A stretch of DNA of 8,901 nucleotides from an uncultured Collinsella sp. (lineage in GTDB: Bacteria; Actinomycetota; Coriobacteriia; Coriobacteriales; Coriobacteriaceae). How positions within the stretch are numbered: position 1 is the first letter of the stretch; each line of letters opens with the position of its first letter. The position numbers and the translations under genes were made by a program. The notes below the pieces were generated by a model. That model saw only the letters and a program-made list of their open reading frames with translations. It did no database searches and was not told where the DNA came from. Positions 1 to 6,883 of this stretch are shown piece after piece. The stretch spans positions 1 to 8,901 of the forward strand of contig CABSMX010000085.1 in the NCBI GenBank assembly GCA_902478945.1, given 5' to 3'.

Positions 1-32
1 CTCGTGGGCTCGGAGATGTGTATAAGAGACAG
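1..32 (+). other. Nextera adapter left on contig end (not genomic)
   Basis: These bases match the Illumina Nextera read-2 transposase adapter minus its first two bases. They finish with the 19-bp Tn5 mosaic end AGATGTGTATAAGAGACAG at 14-32. The reverse complement of the whole stretch recurs at 8857-8888. This is synthetic library sequence and should be trimmed; biological sequence begins at about 33. Confidence 0.98.
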
Positions 33-162
33 AGAGACCGGCGGCCTCCTTGCGAATCATGCCGGCACGCAGCAGCAGGCGATGGCTCGCAAGCTCGGCA
101 TCGGCCGGATCCTCTTTGAGCGTCGGAGCATACAGCTTAGACATATACATTGCTCGAGTCAT
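33..162 (-). CDS. proS: Prolyl-tRNA synthetase, N-terminal fragment (cut by contig end)
   Basis: Only the first 43 codons are present; the rest lies beyond the contig. ProS attaches proline to tRNA-Pro in the cytoplasm. The call rests on the typical bacterial ProS opening: an MSKLYAPTLKEDPADAE-like stretch (residues 7-23), then SHRLLLRAGMIRK (26-38) and AAGL at the break. The ATG at 162-160 directly follows the ispG stop (TAA then ATG, no gap). A GAGGAG ribosome binding site at 174-169, six bases upstream, is made from the two last Glu codons of ispG. In-frame ATGs at codons 5 and 7 are weaker starts because they are farther from that site. The adjacency implies co-transcription, and probably translational coupling, with ispG. 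Which ProS architectural type this is cannot be told from the fragment. Confidence 0.93.
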
Positions 163-1245
163 TTATTTCTCCTCAATTAGCTTGTCGACCTCGGCCATAA
201 GCGCGTCGACAATTTGGTCCTCAGCTACTTTACCAATGATCTGGCCGTGCGAAAAGAGCAGGCCCTGACCTCGTCCGCAGGCAACGCCCAAGTCGGCGTC
301 AGAAGCCTCGCCGGGGCCATTGACCGCGCATCCCATAACGGCGATCGAAAGCGGCGCGGAGTAGTTCTTAAGCCGCTCGGTGACCTCCTCGGCGATAGGA
401 ATGAGGTTGACCTGGCAGCGAGCGCACGTGGGGCACGAGACGATCTCGGGGCCACGGCGGCGAAGGCCAAGCGACTGCAGAATACCCCAGGCGACCGGCG
501 GTTCCTCGACCGGATCGGCCGTAAGCGAGACGCGCATGGTGTCGCCAATGCCCTCGGAAAGCAGAATACCCAGGCCCACAGAGCTCTTAATGGTGCCCTG
601 GAGCTTGGTTCCGGCCTCCGTAACGCCCAAATGAAGCGGAACATGGGGGATTTCGCGCGACAGGGCGCGATAGGTGTCGAGCGTCGTGGACACGCTATGG
701 GCCTTGGCGGAAAGCACGATATTGGTAAAACCGCGATCCTCAAAATGCTTGACGAAACGCTCACTCGACATCACGAGCTTTTCGGGCTGCGTAAGGTCAT
801 CGCGCTCGGCGATATCCTGCTCAAGCGAGCCAGCGTTCACGCCAATGCGAATCGCGCACCCAGCGGCGCCCGCGGCATCGATCACAGCATCGACCTTGGC
901 CCAATCACCGATGTTGCCGGGATTGATGCGGAGCTTGGCGGCACCGGCCTTAACGGCGCCAATGGCGAGCTTATGGTTAAAGTGGATATCGGCAACGATC
1001 GGCACCGGAGACTCCGCACAAATCGTACGAAAGCCCTCGAGCGCAGCCTCGGTGGGCACACTCACGCGCACAACATCGCAACCCGCCTGAGCGAGTGCAT
1101 GAACTTGTGCAAGCGTTGCCTGGGCGTCGGCGGTATCGGTGCAGGTCATGGACTGAACCACCACCGGAGCGCCGCCGCCTATCTGCACGTCGCCGACAAA
1201 CACGGGGCGTGTCAGCTCACGCGGCAAAGGATGGGACAAAGACAA
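163..1245 (-). CDS. ispG: 4-hydroxy-3-methylbut-2-en-1-yl diphosphate synthase (IspG/GcpE)
   Basis: IspG is a cytoplasmic [4Fe-4S] enzyme of the MEP isoprenoid pathway; it reductively converts methylerythritol cyclodiphosphate to HMBPP. With the start chosen the product is 360 aa (E. coli 372). The N-terminal TIM-barrel part holds VQSMTCTDT (about residues 30-38), VADIHFNH (84-91) and LRINPGNIG (105-113). The C-terminal cluster domain has CPTC with Cys271 and Cys274, then GCAVNGPGE with Cys306 and Glu313. These sit one residue from the E. coli ligands C270, C273, C305 and E312. A further Cys277 follows the CxxC. The reading frame is open upstream to 1332, but that stretch overlaps rseP and lacks family similarity. 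A TTG at 1245, eight bases after AGGGGAG (1260-1254), is the best start; TTG at 1239 is an alternative. It lies 13 nt after the rseP stop and abuts proS. Confidence 0.96.
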   Translation of the reverse strand: MSLSHPLPRELTRPVFVGDVQIGGGAPVVVQSMTCTDTADAQATLAQVHALAQAGCDVVRVSVPTEAALEGFRTICAESPVPIVADIHFNHKLAIGAVKAGAAKLRINPGNIGDWAKVDAVIDAAGAAGCAIRIGVNAGSLEQDIAERDDLTQPEKLVMSSERFVKHFEDRGFTNIVLSAKAHSVSTTLDTYRALSREIPHVPLHLGVTEAGTKLQGTIKSSVGLGILLSEGIGDTMRVSLTADPVEEPPVAWGILQSLGLRRRGPEIVSCPTCARCQVNLIPIAEEVTERLKNYSAPLSIAVMGCAVNGPGEASDADLGVACGRGQGLLFSHGQIIGKVAEDQIVDALMAEVDKLIEEK

Positions 1246-1258
1246 TCCAAACACTCCC

Positions 1259-2620
1259 CTACAAAATAAATCGAAGGACGTCGGAACGAAGCATGTAGAC
1301 AAACAGCAGCGCAAAGAGCGCGATGCCGACATAGCTGACGATTGTCTGCACCTTCAGCGGCAGCTCGCGACCGGCAACCTTTTGGATAATCTCGATAATC
1401 AACTTTCCCCCGTCGAGCGGCGGAATGGGCAGCAGGTTCATAAAGCCCAGCGAAAACGAGATGAGCGCGGCAAACGTCAAGAACGTCGCGGGACCGGCTG
1501 CCGCCGCCTGAGAAGACATGACGCTGATACCCACAATCGAGGAGGACTGATCGAGTATCTCCATCGTATGCTGCGGCTGCAGCAGGCGCATCACGCCCTC
1601 AGCAGTCTGCTGAACATAGGAGAACGACAGGCGCGCCGAGGTGATAGGGTCCAAATGGACCACCTGCGTAGAGGCGTAAACGCCCAAACGCTCGTCCTTC
1701 TTGAGCGCAACCGAGGTCGAAAGTTTCTTGCCGTCGCGCTGATACTCAATGGCGATATCGTCCTTTCCGGCGGCCGCTCCGATCGCATCGTACACGTCCA
1801 TCCAGGAAGAGCAGGACACGCCGTCGACCGAAAGAATTGCGTCGCCGGCCTCGATACCTGCATTGGCTGCTATCGAGCCTTCTTCGACCTGACCGATCAC
1901 GTTGCTATCGACCGGCACCGAAACGCCGGCGATAGAGTAGATGCTCATAAGCAGCAAAAAGCCCGTCAGAATATTGACGAGAATGCCAGCGAGCAGCATA
2001 AAGGCACGTTTGAGAAAACCTTGGCCCAGATAGGTATGTGAACGCTCCTGCTCAAGAAACTCCGAAGCGGCGACCGGGGGCTCCCACACATCTCCCTCGG
2101 CAGTTGCATGCTCTCGATCAAACCTGCGGCCGTCAAAAGTGGTATATCCTGCAGCGTCGCGCGGCAGCGTCTGGTACCTGACCGGATAGTAGCTAGGTGA
2201 AGGCTTCTCCCCTTCCTCGTACCAAGGCGCAATGGAACCCCAGCCCAAAAGCAAGACACAAGCCTCGAGAACATCCTCCTCGGGGAGCTCCAGCTCGACG
2301 GAAAGGTCTGCAACCGAAACGCGACCATGACGATAGATCGCCGCAAGCACACGGTCGGCGCACGAGACATCGGTCGGGTCCATACCGCAGATAGCGGCAT
2401 AACCACCCAGCAGCAGCGGCGTCACACCAAACTTGGTACCAATGCGACGCGACGTACGATGAATGTCAAAGCGGCACGGCAGGCCTAAGAAAAACTCGGT
2501 GACGCGCACACCGCACGCACGAGCCGCTAAAAAGTGGCCGCCCTCGTGCAGAAACACGAGGACGGATAGCATCAAAAGACCCCAAAAGACCGAGGAGAGA
2601 ACACTCAGAACAGTATCCAT
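1259..2620 (-). CDS. rseP: RseP-family site-2 intramembrane zinc metalloprotease with extra cytoplasmic domain
   Basis: This membrane zinc protease belongs to the RseP/RasP/Rip1 group, which cuts transmembrane segments of anti-sigma factors and remnant signal peptides. The 453-aa product has TM1 at about 8-24 leading into the zinc motif HEGGH (25-29). TM2 is at about 205-233, a PDZ domain at about 240-310, TM3 at about 378-398, then NLLPIPPLDGG (395-405) with the third zinc ligand, and TM4 at about 423-445. Between LLLGGYAAICGM (69-80) and the canonical GFLKRAFMLLAG (201-212) lies a long extra segment. Its first part (84-136) reads like a winged helix; the remainder (137-195) is Pro/Tyr/charged linker. 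The ATG at 2620 begins the family-like N-terminus. The frame is open to 2692, but that would run into dxr. The nearest AAGGA lies 14 nt away, so initiation looks weak. It sits between two MEP-pathway genes. Confidence 0.94.
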   Translation of the reverse strand: MDTVLSVLSSVFWGLLMLSVLVFLHEGGHFLAARACGVRVTEFFLGLPCRFDIHRTSRRIGTKFGVTPLLLGGYAAICGMDPTDVSCADRVLAAIYRHGRVSVADLSVELELPEEDVLEACVLLLGWGSIAPWYEEGEKPSPSYYPVRYQTLPRDAAGYTTFDGRRFDREHATAEGDVWEPPVAASEFLEQERSHTYLGQGFLKRAFMLLAGILVNILTGFLLLMSIYSIAGVSVPVDSNVIGQVEEGSIAANAGIEAGDAILSVDGVSCSSWMDVYDAIGAAAGKDDIAIEYQRDGKKLSTSVALKKDERLGVYASTQVVHLDPITSARLSFSYVQQTAEGVMRLLQPQHTMEILDQSSSIVGISVMSSQAAAAGPATFLTFAALISFSLGFMNLLPIPPLDGGKLIIEIIQKVAGRELPLKVQTIVSYVGIALFALLFVYMLRSDVLRFIL

Positions 2621-2643
2621 AAAACGAAAAGCAATCCTTACGA

Positions 2644-3831
2644 TTAAGAGCGGGTTGCAGCAAGCACCTCGGCGGCCTTGGCACGAGCCCACGAGTCGAT
2701 ATCGCGAAGCTGCTCAAACGATGCGACCGCCTGTGTATCGTGTGCGTCCATGCACGACTCGACGATACGGTCGATATCGGTAAAGGTGCAGGCATCGTGC
2801 AGGAAGGCATCGACGGCAACTTCGTTGGCGGCATTCAGCACGCACGGCATGGTGCCGCCCGTTTTGCCCGCACGCTCGGCAAGCGCGAGGCAACGGAACG
2901 TTTCCATATCGGCCGCGTCGAAGGTAAGCTGCCCCAACTCACGAAAATCGATTCGAGGCGCCGGAGTATCCCAACGCTCGGGATACGAGAAGGCAAACTG
3001 AATGGGAATGCGCATATCGGAGGCGCCAAGGTGTGCCATCACGGAGCCGTCGGCAAACTCGACCATAGAGTGAATCTTGGACTGACGCTGAACGACCACG
3101 TTGATAAAGTCGAGGTCGCAACCGAACAGATGCATCGCCTCGATACGCTCCAGGCCCTTGTTCATAAGGGTGGCGGAGTCGATGGTGATCTTTGCCCCCA
3201 TGGCCCACGTGGGATGCGCCAAGGCGTCATTGCGGGTCACGTGGTCGAGGTCCTCGCGCGAACGGCCAAAGAACGGACCGCCCGAACAAGTGAGCCAAAT
3301 GCAGTGGGCCTCGCGCGGATTCTCCCCCAGATAGCACTGGTAGATGGCGGAGTGCTCAGAGTCGACCGGAATAAGCTGACCCGGCTGCGCCAACGGCATC
3401 AGCAGATCGCCGCCGACAACGAGGGACTCTTTGTTAGCAAGTGCAAGACGCTTGTTCGAGGTCAGGGCAGCATGGCTCGCTTCGAGCCCGGCAGCGCCCA
3501 CAATAGCAACAAGGACACAGTCGACGTCATCGCGACGTGCGAGCTCGCAAACCGCCTGCGCACCAACACCGAGCTCGGTGCCCTCGGGCAACTCCTGCAG
3601 TACAGCGTCCGCACCATGGGCAACATCGGCCACGGCAACAGCCGGAACCGAAAACTCACGGGCAAACGCAACGAGCTCCGAGGTGCTGGAGTTAACGGAC
3701 AGTGCCGTCACCTGCAGTCGATCGACATGCTGACGGCATACATCGAGTGCCTGCGTGCCGATAGAGCCCGTACAACCCAAAATTGCAACCCGCAGACGCC
3801 CGTCGGGGCCGCACGTCGTCTGAAAAGCCAT
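2644..3831 (-). CDS. dxr: 1-deoxy-D-xylulose 5-phosphate reductoisomerase
   Basis: Dxr catalyses the first committed MEP-pathway step: rearrangement and NADPH-dependent reduction of DXP to 2-C-methyl-D-erythritol 4-phosphate, with a divalent metal, in the cytoplasm. The 395-aa product has the NADPH-binding start VAILGCTGSIGTQAL (15-29) and LANKESLVVGG (131-141). The metal ligands are in PVDSEHSAI (Asp157, Glu159) and MNKGLERIEA (Glu228). CSGGPFFGR (182-190), part of the catalytic region, and the C-terminal alpha-helical domain are intact. Length matches the family (about 380-400). The ATG at 3831-3829 overlaps the cdsA stop by one base (TAATG), a classic coupling arrangement. The product feeds the pathway that IspG, encoded two genes downstream, later continues. 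Confidence 0.97.
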   Translation of the reverse strand: MAFQTTCGPDGRLRVAILGCTGSIGTQALDVCRQHVDRLQVTALSVNSSTSELVAFAREFSVPAVAVADVAHGADAVLQELPEGTELGVGAQAVCELARRDDVDCVLVAIVGAAGLEASHAALTSNKRLALANKESLVVGGDLLMPLAQPGQLIPVDSEHSAIYQCYLGENPREAHCIWLTCSGGPFFGRSREDLDHVTRNDALAHPTWAMGAKITIDSATLMNKGLERIEAMHLFGCDLDFINVVVQRQSKIHSMVEFADGSVMAHLGASDMRIPIQFAFSYPERWDTPAPRIDFRELGQLTFDAADMETFRCLALAERAGKTGGTMPCVLNAANEVAVDAFLHDACTFTDIDRIVESCMDAHDTQAVASFEQLRDIDSWARAKAAEVLAATRS

Positions 3832-4706
3832 TACAGCACGCCTCCGATCATCAAAAGCAACTGCGCGGTAATGCAGCCAAAGATAAGCGAGTCGCTACGG
3901 TCGAGCATGCCGCCATGGCCCGGAATCAGATTGCCGGAATCCTTGACGCCCACGCCGCGCTTGATGCGCGACTCGATGAGGTCGCCGATAACGCCCAAGA
4001 TGGACACGACCACGCCGCACAGCAGTGCATAGGGCAAGCTCAGCTTATAGAAATGCGTTGCCCACAAAATGAGCCAGATGAGAATCGAGCCCAAGATGCC
4101 GCCGAAAAAGCCCTCCCAGCTCTTTTTGGGAGAAATCTTGGGAACCATCTTGTGCTTGCCGATACGGCTGCCCACGATGTAGGCAAACGAATCAGAGACC
4201 CAAAGGGACGCGCAAACGCCCACCGAAAGCAGGGCACCGGCAAAACCGGGCACGGCATCGCGCAGCAGTACGATGGCCGACAGCATAAAACCGGTGTAGA
4301 TAGGACCCATGAGCGTCACAGCTACATCGGATATGCGGGTACGCGACGAACAGACATACCAAATGCCCACCGCAAGCATCAGAGCAAAAAGCAGGGCATT
4401 CAACAACAGCGAGTCGCCCAGCGCCGAGAGCGGAAAGAGCACGGCGGCAGCGATACCCAGGCGCTCGTTGGCCACCTTGCCATCGAGCTTCGTCATGCGG
4501 AAAAACTCAAAGCAGCACAGGCCGCTCATGACGGAGACGAAGATGGCGGTGGGAACGATACCCAAAACCAGGCAGAGAATAAATACAACGGCGTAGACGA
4601 TACCTGCAGCGGCACGGGTAATAAAGCCGGCCAGCCACGAAGTCGCAGCCGCGCCGCTTTTGGCGGCAGGCGCCTTGGGAGCAGACGCCTTGGGACGATC
4701 GGACAC
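3831..4706 (-). CDS. cdsA: Phosphatidate cytidylyltransferase (CDP-diglyceride synthetase)
   Basis: CdsA makes CDP-diacylglycerol from phosphatidic acid and CTP in the cytoplasmic membrane, the branch point of phospholipid synthesis. The 291-aa protein has several hydrophobic segments (about 28-65, 85-118, 132-172, 200-218, 226-242, 274-290). The C-terminal family signature spans about 247-272, with KR, KD, HGG and the DRSD metal-binding end. WVSDSFAYIVG (169-179) and SPKKSWEGFFGG (192-203) are also typical. A cytosolic N-terminal tail of about 24 residues is rich in Ala, Pro and Lys. The start is GTG at 4706-4704, two bases after the uppS stop and seven after a perfect AGGAGG (4719-4714) built into the end of uppS. 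The residue after DR is Ser271, where a hydrophobic residue or Thr is usual from memory; the rest of the motif is intact. Confidence 0.96.
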   Translation of the reverse strand: MSDRPKASAPKAPAAKSGAAATSWLAGFITRAAAGIVYAVVFILCLVLGIVPTAIFVSVMSGLCCFEFFRMTKLDGKVANERLGIAAAVLFPLSALGDSLLLNALLFALMLAVGIWYVCSSRTRISDVAVTLMGPIYTGFMLSAIVLLRDAVPGFAGALLSVGVCASLWVSDSFAYIVGSRIGKHKMVPKISPKKSWEGFFGGILGSILIWLILWATHFYKLSLPYALLCGVVVSILGVIGDLIESRIKRGVGVKDSGNLIPGHGGMLDRSDSLIFGCITAQLLLMIGGVL

Positions 4707-4708
4707 GA

Positions 4709-5503
4709 TTAAGCCTCCTCGGTCTTGCTCAGTCCACCAAACCTACGGTCGCGGCCCTGATAGGCCAAAATGGCGTTGACAAGACCCCAACGATCAAAGT
4801 CGGGCCAATAGGTATCGGTGATATAAAACTCGGAATAGGCAACCTGCCACAGCAGATAGTTCGAAAGGCGAAGCTCGCCGGAGGTTCGAATCACAAGCTC
4901 CGGATCGGGCAGCCCAGCGGTGTACAGGTGCGAAGCAACCATATCATCGTCGATAGCGGCGGGATCAATCTTTCCGGCGGCGGCATCGAGCGCGATCTGA
5001 CGGGCAGCACGGGTGATCTCGGCACGAGCGCCGTAGTTGACGGCAAGCGCCAACGTCATGCCGGTGTGGTCGGCACACTCGGCAAGACCTCGCTCAAAGA
5101 CATCGCGGGTCTTCTTAGGCAGTGCGGAAATATCGCCCAAAAAGACAACGCGAACGTTTTCACGCTTAAGCAGCGGCAGCTCATCGATAAACGTCTTGGC
5201 AAACAAATGCATCAAAACGTTGACCTCGTGCTGCGGACGATTCCAGTTTTCGGTGGAAAACGCATAGGCCGAAAGGACGTCGACACCCAAGCGCACGCAT
5301 GCGGTAATGATCTCGCGCAGGGAAACGATACCGGCTTTGTGACCCTCGGTGCGGGCAAGACCGCGCGCCGTGGCCCAACGACCGTTACCGTCCATGATGC
5401 ACGAAATATGATGCGGGATCTTATTGAGGTCAAGGTCGGAAAAACCGACGCCCGCAGGGGCGTCGGCAAAGTACTCGACCAGTTTGTTCTCGTCGTATTG
5501 CAC
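4709..5503 (-). CDS. uppS: Undecaprenyl diphosphate synthase (cis-prenyltransferase, UppS)
   Basis: UppS condenses farnesyl diphosphate with isopentenyl diphosphates to C55 undecaprenyl diphosphate, the lipid carrier for peptidoglycan and other envelope polymers. The 264-aa protein carries the cis-prenyltransferase motifs in order: MDGNGRWA (37-44, catalytic Asp38), GHKAG (54-58), AYAFSTENWNRP (79-90), NYGARAEI (156-163), the pyrophosphate-binding RTSGELRLSNYLLWQ (206-220), and RDRRFGG near the C-terminus (251-257). About 28 residues precede the conserved core, a modest extension. The start is GTG at 5503-5501, one base after the frr stop, with GGAG seven bases upstream inside frr. Its substrates derive from the MEP pathway, to which the downstream dxr and ispG belong. 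A cis-polyprenyl synthase of other chain length is possible in principle, but the operon context favours UppS. Confidence 0.95.
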   Translation of the reverse strand: MQYDENKLVEYFADAPAGVGFSDLDLNKIPHHISCIMDGNGRWATARGLARTEGHKAGIVSLREIITACVRLGVDVLSAYAFSTENWNRPQHEVNVLMHLFAKTFIDELPLLKRENVRVVFLGDISALPKKTRDVFERGLAECADHTGMTLALAVNYGARAEITRAARQIALDAAAGKIDPAAIDDDMVASHLYTAGLPDPELVIRTSGELRLSNYLLWQVAYSEFYITDTYWPDFDRWGLVNAILAYQGRDRRFGGLSKTEEA

Positions 5504-5504
5504 C

Positions 5505-6041
5505 TTAGATCTCCATGACCTCGGCTTCTTTTTCCTTCAGAAGCTCCTCGACCTTGGCAACATACTCATCGGTATGCTTCTGGACCTTGGCCTGCTCGCG
5601 ACGGACATCGTCCTCGGTGAGCTCTTCGTCGCGCTCGAGCTTGTTGTTAAAGTCACGACGGATGTTGCGGATGGAAACCTTGGCCTGCTCGGCATACTCG
5701 CGGCACTCCTTGACGAGCTCGCGACGACGCTCCTCGGTGGGAGCCGGGAACGGCAGGCGTACGACGGTACCGTCAGAGTTGGGAGTAATGCCCAGATCGG
5801 AAGCGCTGATGGCCTTCACAATGGCGTTGACGAGCGCCTTGTCCCAGGGCTCGATGAGCAGCATGTGAGCCTCGGGGGTCTTAACGGCAGCAACCTGGGT
5901 AACCGGCGTGGGAACACCGTAGTAATCGACCGATATGTCGGACAGAATGTTAGCGTTGGCGCGGCCCGTGCGAACCTTGGAGAAGTTGTGCTTGAGGGAC
6001 TCGAGCGACTTGTCCATGTGGACGGTGATGTTCTCTGCCAT
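5505..6041 (-). CDS. frr: Ribosome recycling factor
   Basis: RRF works with EF-G to split post-termination ribosomes. The 178-aa product is slightly shorter than the usual 185 or so, mainly at the N-terminus, but the fold elements are complete. The helical domain begins with MDKSLESLKHNFSKVRTGRA (9-28). The beta-rich head has ISVDYYGVPTPVTQVA (36-51), and domain I returns with PTEERRRELVK (101-111) and SIRNIRRD (123-130). A highly charged Lys/Glu helix forms the C-terminus. The ATG at 6041-6039 lies two bases after the pyrH stop. A perfect AGGAGG, seven bases upstream, is encoded by the end of pyrH. The product is abundant and essential in bacteria studied. Confidence 0.97.
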   Translation of the reverse strand: MAENITVHMDKSLESLKHNFSKVRTGRANANILSDISVDYYGVPTPVTQVAAVKTPEAHMLLIEPWDKALVNAIVKAISASDLGITPNSDGTVVRLPFPAPTEERRRELVKECREYAEQAKVSIRNIRRDFNNKLERDEELTEDDVRREQAKVQKHTDEYVAKVEELLKEKEAEVMEI

Positions 6042-6043
6042 GC

Positions 6044-6766
6044 TTAATCCTCCTGATAGACGAGCGTGCCGACGGGCTCACCCGAAAGCGCGCGCTTGAC
6101 GGTGTCCTCGCCATCGATGTTGAGGACCAAAATCGGCATACGGTTATCCTGGCACAGTGCCGTAGCCGTAGAATCCATAACCTGCAGACCGCGGACGAGA
6201 ACCTCGTGATAGGTAATCTTGTCAAAACGGACGGCATCGGCGCACTTGACGGGATCCTTGTCGTAGATGCCGTCAACCTTGGTGGCCTTAATCAGAATCT
6301 CGGCACCGATCTCGCAGGCACGAAGAGCCGCGGCGGTGTCGGTCGTAAAGTACGGATTGCCCGAACCGGCGGCAAAAATAACGACGTTGCCCTTGGAAAG
6401 GTGGTTGATGGCGCGACGGCGAATATAGGGCTCGCAGATCTCGTTCATCTGGATAGCGCTCATCACACGGCAGGGAACATCGTTGTGCTCGAAGGCATCC
6501 TGCAGGGCAAGCGCGTTCATAACGGTTGCCAGCATGCCCATGTAGTCGGCCTGGGCGCGCTCCATGCCACCGGCAGCGCCGGCCATGCCGCGGAAAATGT
6601 TGCCGCCGCCGACAACGACGCCGACCTCATGGCCAACGGCGAGCAGCTCCTTGACCTGCTTGGCAAGATGATCGGTAATCTTGGGGTCGATGCCATATTG
6701 GCCGTCGCCCATCAGTGCTTCGCCGGAAAGCTTCAGAAGCACGCGTTTATATCGGATGTCGGACAA
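6044..6766 (-). CDS. pyrH: UMP kinase (uridylate kinase)
   Basis: PyrH phosphorylates UMP to UDP with ATP, feeding RNA, UDP-sugar and, through CTP, CDP-diacylglycerol synthesis. The 240-aa protein belongs to the amino acid kinase superfamily. It shows LLKLSGEALMG (10-20), VVGGGNIFRG (51-60), the UMP-binding GSGNPYFTTDTAAALRA (134-150) and the nucleotide-site KATKVDGIYDKDP (160-172). Length equals that of typical bacterial PyrH. The start is TTG at 6766-6764, six bases after AGGAGG (6778-6773); no ATG or GTG lies near enough to compete. It is the first gene after the tsf terminator and probably heads the second transcription unit, though readthrough from rpsB-tsf is likely to contribute. Confidence 0.97.
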   Translation of the reverse strand: MSDIRYKRVLLKLSGEALMGDGQYGIDPKITDHLAKQVKELLAVGHEVGVVVGGGNIFRGMAGAAGGMERAQADYMGMLATVMNALALQDAFEHNDVPCRVMSAIQMNEICEPYIRRRAINHLSKGNVVIFAAGSGNPYFTTDTAAALRACEIGAEILIKATKVDGIYDKDPVKCADAVRFDKITYHEVLVRGLQVMDSTATALCQDNRMPILVLNIDGEDTVKRALSGEPVGTLVYQED

Positions 6767-6772
6767 AGCGAT

Positions 6773-6778
6773 CCTCCT
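6773..6778 (-). promoter_or_regulatory. Shine-Dalgarno AGGAGG deciding the TTG start of pyrH
   Basis: A perfect AGGAGG lies six bases before the TTG at 6766. With no alternative initiation codon at usable spacing, it fixes a UUG start for pyrH. Confidence 0.8.
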
Positions 6779-6795
6779 TTAATTAGACTCTCAAT

Positions 6796-6804
6796 ATGAT
6801 ATCA
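6796..6804 (-). promoter_or_regulatory. Candidate extended -10 promoter for pyrH operon
   Basis: On the minus strand TGA-TATCAT (6804-6796) fits an extended -10 element. It uses the same hexamer as the rpsB promoter. No convincing -35 is present; the sequence 17 bases upstream is ATGGCT. Transcription would start near 6789, giving a leader of about 23 nt. The position between the tsf terminator and pyrH makes a promoter plausible, but the call rests on one element. Confidence 0.35.
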
Positions 6805-6806
6805 AA

Positions 6807-6822
6807 GGCTCTGATAAGAGCC
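6807..6822 (-). repeat. Small inverted repeat upstream of pyrH
   Basis: GGCTCT and AGAGCC form a perfect 6-bp stem around a 4-base loop. It lies between the T-run of the tsf terminator and the candidate pyrH -10. It could be a spacer structure, an operator half-site pair or chance. In the minus direction it is followed only by TTTGA, too weak for a second terminator. Confidence 0.4.
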
Positions 6823-6825
6823 ATG

Positions 6826-6860
6826 AAAAAGCAGGCTGTGAGTAAAACCCACAGCCTGCT
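6826..6860 (-). terminator. Intrinsic terminator after tsf
   Basis: Read on the minus strand, GCAGGCTGTG pairs perfectly with CACAGCCTGC (arms 6859-6850 and 6840-6831, extended by one A-T pair). The loop has nine bases and a run of five T follows (6830-6826). On the plus strand no T-run follows, so it acts in the minus direction. It begins 24 bases after the tsf stop and separates rpsB-tsf from pyrH onward. Confidence 0.9.
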
Positions 6861-6883
6861 CATTACCAGCTACAAGAGCTTAT

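Noticed and set aside
214..1269. A 351-codon open frame on the plus strand
   Set aside because: It is antisense to almost all of ispG, whose conserved motifs show that the minus strand is coding.
2740..4032. A 430-codon open frame on the plus strand
   Set aside because: It is antisense to dxr and the end of cdsA, has low-complexity composition and no family similarity, and its codons are set by the opposite coding strand.
3783..4712. A 309-codon open frame on the plus strand
   Set aside because: It is antisense to cdsA and rich in His, Gln, Arg and Asp, typical of the complement of a membrane protein gene.
4883..4892. GGTTCGAATC, matching a tRNA T-arm consensus
   Set aside because: It falls inside the conserved RTSGEL region of uppS and no acceptor, D or anticodon arms can be drawn around it.
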